From positions 2,894,501 to 2,958,500 of the forward strand of contig NZ_CP104558.1 in the NCBI RefSeq assembly GCF_025398035.1: 64,000 nt of DNA, read 5' to 3'. Under the pieces are notes generated by a model. The model made no database searches, was not told the origin of the DNA, and saw nothing but the letters and a program-made list of their open reading frames with translations. The stretch is from Rossellomorea vietnamensis (GTDB taxonomy: Bacteria; Bacillota; Bacilli; Bacillales; Bacillaceae_B). Numbering within the stretch: position 1 is the stretch's first letter; each line of letters starts with the position of its first letter. The position numbers and the translations under genes were made by a program. Below are positions 35,863 to 43,908 of the stretch, piece after piece.

Positions 35863-36996
35863 TTACAAACTTTTTGTAACGTGAAGAATCCGTGCGAGGT
35901 TCCTCGTTTCGTGGTAAAGAAGTTCTTCAGCCCGACGGATGCTCTCGTGAAGATCCATGGGTCCAATTGCGATGGAATGACAGCTTGTAAAGTCTTTGTA
36001 TAGATGTTGATACCCTTTTCCTAATGCCCCTGCAATAAGAGATATGGGAGTGTGATGTTGATTGGCAATCGTCGCAATATATGAGGGGAGTTTACCAAAC
36101 AGTGTTTGACTATCGCTCTGTCCTTCACCAGTGAGAATCCAATCAGCCACCTGAATGGCAGAGGTAAGGTTGGAAGCTTCAGCAACCAGCTTTGCACCAG
36201 ATTCGGTGATACCATCCAAATGCAGAAAGGCAAACCCCAGTCCTCCTGCTGCTCCGGCCCCTTTTGCATCCCGAAAATTGATTCCTTTTTCATTTTGGAG
36301 CAACTTACTAAAGTGAAAGAGCTGCTGATCAAGAATTTTCACCTGTTCTTCTGTGGCGCCTTTTTGGGGACCGAATACAGTAGAGGCGCCTGTTTTCCCG
36401 CACAGAGGGTTTTCGACGTCTGACGCAATATGAAAGGAGCACTCTCTCACTGCGGGGTGAAGGGTACTCCAATCGACTTTGGAAATGGATCCAAGATCCT
36501 TTCCGAAGGACCCGACGGCAATGCCCTTTTCATCTAAGAAGGTAATCCCGAGTGCTTGGAGCATTCCGAATCCCCCATCATTAGTGGAGCTCCCTCCAAG
36601 GGCAATAATGAAGTCTCGAAGGCCGCTTTCAACAGCTGATATGATGACTTCCCCTATGCCCTTTGTCGTCGTGAAGAAGGGATTTCGTTTTCCGGGCGGA
36701 ACCATTGTTAAACCTGCAATAGAGGCAATTTCAATAACAGCCGTCTTTTGATCCCCTAACACACCGTACTCAGTAGGGATTTTCACACCTAATGGTCCGG
36801 TTGCGGTTGTTTTTATTTTCTTTCCTCCCGTAGCGTAAATCAAGGTTTCAAGCGTTCCTTCACCACCATCGGCCATGGGGATGACGTTCGTATGAAAGCT
36901 TGAAGACTCATCCAGGAACGCTTTTTCCATAATGATTCCAACCTCGAGGGAGCTTAAACTGCCTTTAAAAGAATCGGGTGCAATCAGAATATTCAT
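35863..36996 (-). CDS. glxK: Glycerate kinase (GlxK/GarK family)
   Basis: A 377-aa enzyme with family landmarks IAPDSFKGSLSS (residues 4-15), PMADGGEGTLE, GGSSTNDGGFGML and ILTGEGQSDSQTLFGKLP. It phosphorylates D-glycerate with ATP, feeding glyoxylate or serine breakdown into glycolysis. The length is normal. AAAGGAG lies 5 bases before the ATG. It is monocistronic; the adjacent genes are unrelated in function. Confidence 0.94.
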   Translation of the reverse strand: MNILIAPDSFKGSLSSLEVGIIMEKAFLDESSSFHTNVIPMADGGEGTLETLIYATGGKKIKTTATGPLGVKIPTEYGVLGDQKTAVIEIASIAGLTMVPPGKRNPFFTTTKGIGEVIISAVESGLRDFIIALGGSSTNDGGFGMLQALGITFLDEKGIAVGSFGKDLGSISKVDWSTLHPAVRECSFHIASDVENPLCGKTGASTVFGPQKGATEEQVKILDQQLFHFSKLLQNEKGINFRDAKGAGAAGGLGFAFLHLDGITESGAKLVAEASNLTSAIQVADWILTGEGQSDSQTLFGKLPSYIATIANQHHTPISLIAGALGKGYQHLYKDFTSCHSIAIGPMDLHESIRRAEELLYHETRNLARILHVTKSL

Positions 36997-37068
36997 AGAG
37001 GCTCCTTTACTTCAATTTATTTTGTAATGTTTTATCTAAATAATGGTATTTCCTTCATTCTAGCATAT

Positions 37069-37093
37069 GTTTTCTTTCCCCATATTCGGGTAA
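37069..37093 (+). promoter_or_regulatory. Candidate sigma-B promoter of the 34-aa peptide gene
   Basis: GTTTTC (37069-37074), 13 bases, then GGGTAA (37088-37093). This is close to the sigma-B consensus GTTTAA-N12-14-GGGTAT, with the start codon 29 bases after the -10 box. Confidence 0.55.
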
Positions 37094-37121
37094 AGAATAC
37101 TATACAAAGGAGGTTACCTTC

Positions 37122-37226
37122 ATGAAACGTTTAATTGGAAGACTGATCAAATGGGGACCTATCATTTACCCGATTTATAAGAAGTATCGGAATAAAAGAA
37201 GACATAAGAAATCGATGACGTATTAA
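37122..37226 (+). CDS. 34-aa cationic peptide gene, likely stress-induced
   Basis: A short gene encoding 34 residues: an amphipathic N-terminus (MKRLIGRLIKWGPIIYPIYKK) and a very basic tail (YRNKRRHKKSMTY). It has a near-perfect AAAGGAGG site, a candidate sigma-B promoter and its own terminator, which together support expression despite the small size. The peptide could associate with the membrane. No family is recognised with certainty; similar small 'MKRLIGRLIKWGPIIYP' peptides may be annotated as hypothetical proteins in Bacillaceae. Confidence 0.7.
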   Translation: MKRLIGRLIKWGPIIYPIYKKYRNKRRHKKSMTY

Positions 37227-37230
37227 GAGG

Positions 37231-37254
37231 GCAGCCTGCAGGGGCTGTTTTTTT
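37231..37254 (+). terminator. Terminator of the 34-aa peptide gene
   Basis: A short stem GCAGCC/GGCTGT (one wobble pair) with a 6-base loop and a run of seven T. Confidence 0.7.
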
Positions 37255-37276
37255 ATGTCATTTTGCACAAATAAAA

Positions 37277-37299
37277 AACCCCTGGGATTCCAGGGGGTT
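37277..37299 (-). terminator. Terminator of the GlsB-like gene
   Basis: AACCCCTGG/CCAGGGGGTT (one bulged base) lies between the convergent genes. On the minus strand it is followed by a T-run (ATAAAAAA on the plus strand). Confidence 0.8.
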
Positions 37300-37307
37300 C
37301 AGTATTC

Positions 37308-37565
37308 TTAATGAGACGTTCTTCTCATTCCTCTTAGAAGTAAGCTTAATAGGAATACGAAGATGATCGCTCCAAGTAATGCAGGGATGATAGCGATTCC
37401 TGCAAGTGACGGTCCGAAGCTTCCAAGAAGTTCTCCACCGATCCAAGCACCGATGATACCTGCTATGATGTTTCCGATGATTCCACCAGGAACGTTTTTA
37501 CCTAAAATGAGACCAGCTAACCAACCGATGATTCCACCAACAATTAAATACAAAATAATACCCAT
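37308..37565 (-). CDS. GlsB/YeaQ/YmgE-family stress membrane protein
   Basis: An 85-aa, glycine-rich protein with three membrane helices (ILYLIVGGIIGWLAGLI; GNIIAGIIGAWIGGELLG; PALLGAIIFVFLLSLLL) and a short basic C-terminus. It matches the 'transglycosylase-associated' or GlsB family of general-stress membrane proteins. GGAGGT precedes the ATG. Upstream, GTTTTG-N13-GGGGAA is a weak sigma-B-like pair. Molecular function in this family is not established. Confidence 0.9.
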   Translation of the reverse strand: MGIILYLIVGGIIGWLAGLILGKNVPGGIIGNIIAGIIGAWIGGELLGSFGPSLAGIAIIPALLGAIIFVFLLSLLLRGMRRTSH

Positions 37566-37635
37566 TTTTTCTTACCTCCATGTAATGTTTTTGTGTTGTT
37601 ATAAGGTAATTTCCCCTTTTTTTAAATGTCAAAAC

Positions 37636-39105
37636 CTAATATGTTGTCACTTGAAAAATTTTCTGCAGGATATACATGACATATTTTACAGCAGGTAACT
37701 TATCCTGATATTTTTCATAATCAACGGTGTATGTCCCGTTTTTGTTATTCCATATCCGGTCGAAATAGTCGTCGACTTCGGTCATGGTTTTGCTATCTGA
37801 TGGAGCCGTCAGTTTCAGGTTTTCTTCCAGGTTATAATCATCCAGGTTTCGGGATGTATAATTGCCCGATCCCCCGATCACGGTACTTTGCTTTTTCCCT
37901 TTTACATAAATGAATTTCGTGTGATACTGCTCTTTATTCGTGTTATACCATCTGATGGTGATATGTTCGTTCTCAAGCTTATGAAGCTCTGCTGCAATCG
38001 GCAGGTTTGGAAGTCCGATTTTTTCCTGTCCAAAGGCGTTCTGGTTCGGATCCAGGACTAACCGGATGTCCACTTCACGTTCTGCCGCGTCTTCAATTGC
38101 GTCGATGATGTCCCGGTCCGCGAGGTAGAACATTCCGATCCAGGCTTCATCGCCTTTTTTGGCATCGTCCAGTGCCTTTACCACGCCTTTTTGTATTTCC
38201 CTTTCCGTCAGGATCTGGGCGTTGACAGATGTTTCCCCGGGAGGTAAGGCTTTGACCGAATCATTTACCTTCTCTTCTGTAGGGAAAGCATCAAGATTCC
38301 CACCTGAAAAATCCGCTACGGCTTTTTCAGCTTTGACCATATCTTTGATGATGTCCCCTTTTACCTTAAAAGCGATATTGGAGTGAAAGCCGCTGGCATC
38401 ATGGGGATTGGCGGACAGGATGAGCCCGGAGTCCTCCGTGATGACGACTTTTCGATGGTTGGCCTTCACGTTCAATAATTTCAAATAGGATCTCATCGTG
38501 ACCTTCGGGGCTGAGGGGGCCATCGGGTTAGGCAGCCAGCCGTAGCCATCCTGCCCGAACCATCCTAAAGCGGTTCTCCATACACCGGAATAGATGAGGT
38601 TTGGATCCCTGAGGCGGTTCAAATCGGTAAAGACCACTTCAGCTCCAAGCTTTTCCAACGGTTCGATTTGTTTCGCCTGATGTGATCCGTAAGTGGTATT
38701 GACGACGTCACTGATAAAGACCACTTTCAGGTCGGGCTTCTTTTTCATCTGGTCTTCAATCTTTCTGGATAATGTTTCACTGATCTTGGGATAATCACGG
38801 TCACCCTTTGTATAGCCGTTAACTAAGAATAAGTCCAAAATCAAAAAATCATCTGCTTCTTCAATGGTTTGATATACCTCATCAAAGATCGATTGATCAT
38901 ATTGTTCTTTCCCATCCTTCTGATAGGTGAGGTCGTATAAGAATTCTACGTCACTCTCCGGTATGGCGTAGGTGTCGCTGGCGTAGGAGATTCCTTTCGG
39001 CAAAGGCTTTACGCGGTTGTATATCATGACCGCCGTCAGGATTAAAATGATGGCTCCGCCGATCCACCATCCTTTCTTCTTATACCACTTCTTCTTGGTC
39101 TTCAA
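37636..39105 (-). CDS. Phospholipase D-like membrane-anchored protein
   Basis: A 489-aa protein with a basic N-terminus, one membrane helix (GGAIILILTAVMIY, about 16-30) and two PLD-type half-domains. The HKD-like motifs are NHRKVVITEDSG...SANPHD and YHTKFIYVKG...GSGNYTSRN. Both keep His and Lys, but the residue at the Asp position of HxKx4D is Glu in the first and Lys in the second. It could be a phospholipase, a cardiolipin-synthase relative or a nuclease of altered activity. The start is a TTG behind AGGGG. Confidence 0.82.
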   Translation of the reverse strand: MKTKKKWYKKKGWWIGGAIILILTAVMIYNRVKPLPKGISYASDTYAIPESDVEFLYDLTYQKDGKEQYDQSIFDEVYQTIEEADDFLILDLFLVNGYTKGDRDYPKISETLSRKIEDQMKKKPDLKVVFISDVVNTTYGSHQAKQIEPLEKLGAEVVFTDLNRLRDPNLIYSGVWRTALGWFGQDGYGWLPNPMAPSAPKVTMRSYLKLLNVKANHRKVVITEDSGLILSANPHDASGFHSNIAFKVKGDIIKDMVKAEKAVADFSGGNLDAFPTEEKVNDSVKALPPGETSVNAQILTEREIQKGVVKALDDAKKGDEAWIGMFYLADRDIIDAIEDAAEREVDIRLVLDPNQNAFGQEKIGLPNLPIAAELHKLENEHITIRWYNTNKEQYHTKFIYVKGKKQSTVIGGSGNYTSRNLDDYNLEENLKLTAPSDSKTMTEVDDYFDRIWNNKNGTYTVDYEKYQDKLPAVKYVMYILQKIFQVTTY

Positions 39106-39202
39106 ATGAATTCCCCTGTTCTATTGTTTTTTTTTACTATACCCTTAATGGCATGAGGGGAATCCACATAGATGGAGATCTGGTGGAAAAGTCCAAAAAA
39201 AA

Positions 39203-39226
39203 TCCAGGCAGAAAAATCTGCCTGGA
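39203..39226 (-). terminator. Terminator of the MFS gene
   Basis: A perfect 10-bp stem TCCAGGCAGA/TCTGCCTGGA with a 4-base loop. On the minus strand it is followed by a T-run. Confidence 0.88.
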
Positions 39227-39234
39227 CTCCTTAC

Positions 39235-40578
39235 CTAGGATGGATGAACATGTCTGCGATATAAAAGCAAGAGTAAGAGAGACACCGTCATGAGTCCGAT
39301 CAGAACCAGGAACGTGTTCTGAAAGGAGCTTACCGGGAAGTCTGCTCCACCCATTTCCACGATGATTCCGCCAAGGACAGAACCGGATGCGCTCCCGACA
39401 TAATGGATCAGCTGCTTCATCCCGATTCCCGAAGCAGTCAATTCCTTGCTCATGACACGGGATACCTCGTTTGTCGAGCTTGAAGAAAGACTGGAGAATC
39501 CGAAACTTGTAAACATATAGGCTAACATGATCATGTACTCACTGTGCGGTGATAAGAGATAAAAAAGGACAGTCGAAACGATGAGAAGAATATGAGCGAG
39601 AAACATCACTCTGATATTTCCATATCGGTCGATCAGTCTTCCAACAAATATGGCTGCGACGGCTGACAGCATCGCACCTGGGAAAATGATGAATCCGACA
39701 GCTGTCGGGTTTTTGCCGAATACATGCTGAAGCATGAGGGGCATGACGATCAAGATGGCAAAATGGGTGACAAACCCCAGGAAGCTCATATATAAAATCT
39801 GTCTGTAGCCTTTATCCCGAATCAAGCTGGGCTGGATAAAGGGAATCTCAATCTTATGGATCCGAACCCATAATCCACCGAAGAACACGACGGCCCCTGC
39901 GAAATAGTACCAATGAAACGTCGAGATGAATAGCAGGAAGAAAGTGATTCCAATTCCCGTCAGGATTCCTCCCCATACGTCGAAGTATCCCTTTCTTGTC
40001 GTCTCATTTGGTAGAAATCGATACAATATGGGGATCATCCCGAGTACGCACAATGTAATCAGGAATAAATAGTTCCAGCTCAGGTAATCGGTTATGACGC
40101 CTCCCACAACGGGCCCCAACCCAAATCCAAGGGAAGAGGCAGACGCGATCATCGCGAGAGCACGGCCGCGCCTTTCCAAGGGGACAAAACGGCCGGCAAA
40201 CACCATGGATAGACCGGGGATGGCTGCTGCCCCAGCCGCTTGAAACAAACGGGAAAGCAATAGCCATGGGAACGTATTGGCATAGAAGCCAGTTAGTGAG
40301 GCTATGCCGAAGATGGTAATCCCGATGATGAGCAACCGTTTGATAGGAATGTAATCAGCTAAACGGGTATACGTAATGGTACAAATAGCAAGTACAATTG
40401 AATACCCTGATACGATCCAGGCTCCTTCAGAAGGAGCTAAAGAGAAATCGTTCAATACATTGGGAAGGGCTACATTGAACATGGTCGTATTCATGACCAC
40501 GAGCCAAATCGTCAAACTTAGAAAAAGAATCGTCTTTGTATGTGAAGGAGATGCTTGAGCATGTTGTTCACCAGTCAT
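39235..40578 (-). CDS. MFS drug/proton antiporter (DHA2, Tet(L)/QacA-like)
   Basis: A 447-aa transporter with about 14 membrane helices. Motif C of antiporters is clear (SLGFGLGPVVGGVI, helix 5), as are WIVSGYSIVLAI and LADYIPIKRLL in the first loops. These features place it among 14-helix drug/H+ exporters related to Tet(L). The substrate cannot be told from sequence. It has a GGAGGTGG site and is divergent from the haloacid dehalogenase gene. Confidence 0.88.
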   Translation of the reverse strand: MTGEQHAQASPSHTKTILFLSLTIWLVVMNTTMFNVALPNVLNDFSLAPSEGAWIVSGYSIVLAICTITYTRLADYIPIKRLLIIGITIFGIASLTGFYANTFPWLLLSRLFQAAGAAAIPGLSMVFAGRFVPLERRGRALAMIASASSLGFGLGPVVGGVITDYLSWNYLFLITLCVLGMIPILYRFLPNETTRKGYFDVWGGILTGIGITFFLLFISTFHWYYFAGAVVFFGGLWVRIHKIEIPFIQPSLIRDKGYRQILYMSFLGFVTHFAILIVMPLMLQHVFGKNPTAVGFIIFPGAMLSAVAAIFVGRLIDRYGNIRVMFLAHILLIVSTVLFYLLSPHSEYMIMLAYMFTSFGFSSLSSSSTNEVSRVMSKELTASGIGMKQLIHYVGSASGSVLGGIIVEMGGADFPVSSFQNTFLVLIGLMTVSLLLLLLYRRHVHPS

Positions 40579-40735
40579 TTTTGACCACCTCCATATTAGA
40601 TATTGATGCTCGAAGTACTATACCATAAACAAAGACGTACTGAAAATGAATGTGCCTTCGTCCGGGTGGGCTTGTGGAAGTTTAAGATTTTGGAAATGGT
40701 CTATTATATAAGGAGAATCTGTTAGGGGGAGAAGT

Positions 40736-41407
40736 ATGTCAAATCTTACGATAAAAGCGTTTGTGTTCGATGCGTACGGCACGTTATTCGATGTCCATTC
40801 CGTCATTGAGAAATGTAATGAACTGTTTCCGGATAAAGGGGAGGAGATCAGTCAGGTGTGGCGGCAGAAACAATTGGAATACAGCTTTCTCCGTCAGCTG
40901 ATGGGAACATATACGACCTTTTTCTCCATCACAAGGGATGCCCTGCATTACGCCTGTGTGCAAGTAGGGGTCGATCTTACTGATGAAAAAGAGAAGGTGT
41001 TATTGGATGCCTACCTTGAATTAACTCATTATGAAGAAGTGGAGAGTGTGCTTGGGGAATTAACATCTCATCAAACTGCGATTTTCTCCAATGGTTCCCT
41101 GGATATGCTTTCACCGCTGGTTGAACAGTCTTCGTTTGGATCCTTACTGGATGAAGTGTTGACAGTGGATGAGGTGAAGCAGTTCAAACCTACTCCCATG
41201 GCCTATCAGCTTGTCCTTAAAAAGCTTGGTGTCAAAAGGGAGGAAGTCCTGTTCATGTCTTCTAATCCCTGGGATATTGCAGGAGCCGCCAACTTTGGAT
41301 TCCATACGGCATGGATCAATCGCCAGGATAAGGTGATGGATGAGCTGGGTGTGAAACCCGATTTTGTCTATCGTGATCTGAATGGAATACTTGAGCATAA
41401 GAGCTAG
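40736..41407 (+). CDS. Haloacid dehalogenase, type II (HAD superfamily)
   Basis: A 223-aa enzyme with the 2-haloacid dehalogenase arrangement: nucleophile Asp in FVFDAYGTLFD (about 10-20), Ser-Asn in FSNGS (about 118-122), Lys in QFKPTPMAY, and SSNPWDIAGA. This subgroup hydrolyses L-2-haloacids in characterised members, but many are uncharacterised phosphatase-like proteins. GGGGAG lies 4 bases before the ATG. Confidence 0.88.
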   Translation: MSNLTIKAFVFDAYGTLFDVHSVIEKCNELFPDKGEEISQVWRQKQLEYSFLRQLMGTYTTFFSITRDALHYACVQVGVDLTDEKEKVLLDAYLELTHYEEVESVLGELTSHQTAIFSNGSLDMLSPLVEQSSFGSLLDEVLTVDEVKQFKPTPMAYQLVLKKLGVKREEVLFMSSNPWDIAGAANFGFHTAWINRQDKVMDELGVKPDFVYRDLNGILEHKS

Positions 41408-41416
41408 GATCAAGGG

Positions 41417-41456
41417 GCTGATCTTCCTACGTCGTGAAAGACATTAGAAGATCAGC
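41417..41456 (+). terminator. Terminator of the haloacid dehalogenase gene
   Basis: A perfect 10-bp stem GCTGATCTTC/GAAGATCAGC with a 20-base loop and a T-rich tail. Confidence 0.82.
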
Positions 41457-41626
41457 TTTTTCTTTTTTCGACGGTTTCGGGGAACTTCAAAAATCTTCCC
41501 ACTCCCTTTCCATTTAAATTCATTGTATAGTACAAGTAGATCATTAGACTGGTTTCCTTTCTTTTTAGAGAGGAATACGTTACCTGAATATAGAAGACTA
41601 CTACATACTGATAGGGGAGGAAGATC

Positions 41627-41956
41627 ATGACTGAAAAGCTGATTCCGGTATCCGGCGTAGAAGTGGATTCTAAAACAAAATGTAAGCATTATCGAACATC
41701 AAAGGATATCATCGCCATTAAATTCAAATGCTGTAACACCTATTATCCTTGCCACTCATGTCACGAAGAAGTGGCGGATCATGATCCCATCCTCTGGTCA
41801 CCGGAAGAGTGGAATACGAAAGCGATTCTGTGCGGAGAATGCCATAACGAGTTAACGATTTTACAATACATGAATTGCCAATCGGTCTGCCCCCATTGTC
41901 AGTCCGCTTTTAATCCCGGGTGTCAGACCCATTACCACCTGTACTTTGAAGGGTGA
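41627..41956 (+). CDS. CHY zinc-finger protein
   Basis: A 109-aa protein dense in Cys and His, fitting the CHY zinc finger: CKHYRT, CCNTYYPCHSCHEE, CGECHNELT, and CPHCQSAFNPGCQTHYHLYF. Three zinc ions are bound in this family. In bacteria the function is not established, although the domain occurs in RING-type ubiquitin ligases of eukaryotes. GGGGAGG precedes the ATG. A parS-like site lies just after the stop. Confidence 0.9.
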   Translation: MTEKLIPVSGVEVDSKTKCKHYRTSKDIIAIKFKCCNTYYPCHSCHEEVADHDPILWSPEEWNTKAILCGECHNELTILQYMNCQSVCPHCQSAFNPGCQTHYHLYFEG

Positions 41957-41967
41957 ATGACAGCAAT

Positions 41968-41983
41968 GTTTCACGTGAAACGA
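41968..41983. promoter_or_regulatory. parS: parS site (Spo0J/ParB binding)
   Basis: TGTTTCACGTGAAACG matches the 16-bp bacterial parS palindrome TGTTTCACGTGAAACA at 15 of 16 positions. The sequence lies between the CHY gene and msrAB, partly in the msrAB leader. Confidence 0.88.
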
Positions 41984-41996
41984 AGGAGATGTTGAA

Positions 41997-42935
41997 ATGG
42001 AAAAGGCGACGTTTGCAGGAGGTTGTTTCTGGTGCATGGTGGAACCCTTTGAGAATCAGGAAGGAATCGAAGAGATCATCTCCGGCTATACTGGAGGGCA
42101 GACGCCTGATCCAACCTATAAAGAAGTGATCTCAGGCGAAACGGGTCATTATGAAGCAGTGCAGATCCTATTTGATCCTGCCTTATTTCCGTATGAAAAA
42201 CTCCTGGATTTTTACTGGAGACAAATCGACCCAACCGATCCCCAAGGACAATTCAAAGATCGGGGAAGCTCATACCGGACAGCGATCTTTTATCACAATG
42301 ATCATCAAAAAAGGCTTGCCGTGGACTCTAAAAGAGAATTGGAGAAGAGTGGACGGTTTGCAGACCCTATTGTGACCGAAATCCTACCCGCCAGGGAATT
42401 TTATCTTGCGGAAGACTATCATCAGGATTTCCACAAGAAAAACGCTTTCCGATATGCTCTGTACAAACGCAGCAGGGAGGACTTCCTGAAGAAATATTGG
42501 CCAAAAGATCTATCCTATTTAAAGGAACAGCTGACAGAGATGCAATATTTCGTCACCCAGGAAAATGGGACGGAGCCACCATATGAAAACGAATTCTGGG
42601 ATAACACGAGAGAAGGAATATACGTGGATATTGTGTCAGGGGAACCCCTCTTCACGTCGAAAGACCAGTATGACAGTGGCTGTGGATGGCCCAGCTTTAC
42701 AAAGCCGGTCATGGACGCAAGCGTCAGCGAACAATACGATCTCTCCCATCGGACTACCCGGGTGGAAGTGAGGGGCAGGGAAGCGGATTCCCATCTTGGC
42801 CATGTCTTTCCGGACGGACCGGGTCCCAAAGGACTTCGTTACTGTATCAACTCTGCAGCTTTGCGGTTTATTCCTAAAGAAAAGCTTGAAGAGGAAGGAT
42901 ATGGAGATTTTCTGTTATTATTTCATAGTAAATAA
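41997..42935 (+). CDS. msrAB: Bifunctional methionine sulfoxide reductase MsrA/MsrB
   Basis: A 312-aa fusion. MsrA (about 1-155) has its catalytic Cys in GGCFWC (residue 10 or so) and GYTGG; MsrB (about 175-310) has catalytic Cys in GLRYCINSA and a resolving-type Cys in SGCGWPSF. The two CxxC pairs that bind structural zinc in many MsrB proteins are missing ([13 protein letters not shown] replaces the first). It repairs both S and R epimers of oxidised methionine in cytosolic proteins. GAAGGAG precedes the ATG. Confidence 0.95.
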   Translation: MEKATFAGGCFWCMVEPFENQEGIEEIISGYTGGQTPDPTYKEVISGETGHYEAVQILFDPALFPYEKLLDFYWRQIDPTDPQGQFKDRGSSYRTAIFYHNDHQKRLAVDSKRELEKSGRFADPIVTEILPAREFYLAEDYHQDFHKKNAFRYALYKRSREDFLKKYWPKDLSYLKEQLTEMQYFVTQENGTEPPYENEFWDNTREGIYVDIVSGEPLFTSKDQYDSGCGWPSFTKPVMDASVSEQYDLSHRTTRVEVRGREADSHLGHVFPDGPGPKGLRYCINSAALRFIPKEKLEEEGYGDFLLLFHSK

Positions 42936-42968
42936 GGACATGCCGGCGGAGTATGCCGACATGTCCTT
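42934..42968. terminator. Bidirectional terminator msrAB / DinB gene
   Basis: AAGGACATG/CATGTCCTT extended by CCGGC/GCCG, between convergent genes. Confidence 0.8.
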
Positions 42969-43490
42969 TTATCTTTCTACCTTCTCTTCAGCCTTTTCCC
43001 AAAGATTCTCTATGCCTTGTACCCGCTTGATGGCTGTGATGGTACCTTGATGCAGACCCTCATGCCAATTCGTAAAGGAGAGGACTTCGGCTAATGTGGT
43101 AAACGTGGTATGTTCACCAAGGACAAACGGTTTCTCTCCCAATTCATCCAAGCGCCCCGAGAATGCTTCTTTCATCCGTCGGGGCTGATCCTCCAACTTT
43201 TCCCGAAGCTCACTAAGTGCAGGGGGAGTGAGATCGTTCCAGGTATGGGGGCTGGTCTGAAAGCCGAACAGCTCTCCATATTCAGGCGGAAGGGATTTAC
43301 GGTCGTTTTCTCCGACAAAAGAGAATAACAGGTTTTCCTGGGATAACAGGACATGCCCCAGATTCCACCGGATCGAATTTTTAAACCCTTCAGGCACTTC
43401 ATCCGCCTGTTGTTCGGTAGTGGCATCCAGTGCAGCGAGTGTGCGCATCCGGATAAACTCCATTTGTTGAAACAGCATATGTTCTTTCAT
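42969..43490 (-). CDS. DinB-family four-helix metalloprotein
   Basis: A 173-aa protein with the DinB/YfiT layout. Likely metal ligands are the His in RWNLGHVLLSQ (about residue 46) and the two His in NWHEGLHQGT (about 139 and 143). Many members are thiol-dependent S-transferases or damage-induced proteins of unknown activity. GGGAGG lies before the ATG. It stands alone. Confidence 0.85.
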   Translation of the reverse strand: MKEHMLFQQMEFIRMRTLAALDATTEQQADEVPEGFKNSIRWNLGHVLLSQENLLFSFVGENDRKSLPPEYGELFGFQTSPHTWNDLTPPALSELREKLEDQPRRMKEAFSGRLDELGEKPFVLGEHTTFTTLAEVLSFTNWHEGLHQGTITAIKRVQGIENLWEKAEEKVER

Positions 43491-43562
43491 TTTCGGATTC
43501 CTCCCAATCGTGTTCTACATGTATTAATTCGGGATTGGGTGGGGGATTCCTCCTTACAAAAA

Positions 43563-43607
43563 AGCACAACCGGAAGCAGACGATGTCCCACTGCTTCCGG
43601 TTGTGCT
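43563..43607 (-). terminator. Terminator of the 44-aa protein gene
   Basis: A perfect 17-bp stem from AGCACAACCGGAAGCAG to its exact complement, with an 11-base loop, followed on the minus strand by a T-run. It is unusually long and regular. Confidence 0.88.
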
Positions 43608-43626
43608 GTATCTATGGCGGAGGTTG

Positions 43627-43761
43627 CTACTGTTGTGGTCGGTTTTTCTTGGCATTTTCCTGCCCGGTTGTAAATTCGACTAATTCGGAACTTGTGCGAT
43701 TTCCTCTTTTAGCATTCGTGTTGCTTTGAGCATTGCGGTTTCCTTTTTTCGTGCGTCCCAT
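43627..43761 (-). CDS. 44-aa hydrophilic protein, spore-protein-like composition
   Basis: A short gene (MGRTKKGNRNAQSNTNAKRG, then a C-terminal half ending in ENAKKNRPQQ) rich in Asn, Gln, Lys, Arg and Thr, without Cys, His, Trp or Tyr. AGGGAGGG lies 7 bases before the ATG and a perfect terminator follows, so expression is likely. The composition and an EFTTGQ-like segment recall gamma-type small acid-soluble spore proteins, but no firm family match can be claimed. Confidence 0.68.
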   Translation of the reverse strand: MGRTKKGNRNAQSNTNAKRGNRTSSELVEFTTGQENAKKNRPQQ

Positions 43762-43908
43762 TCAGAATCCCTCCCTAAATAGTCAAGCATCTATAGTTTA
43801 AGGAGTTACGCAGGAAATATTCTTCTGTATCATGCGACAAAATATGTCAGATACCTTGGTTTTTCAGTTTATTTCCCAGGCTATATTCGACAAAAACCCT
43901 CATATTTT

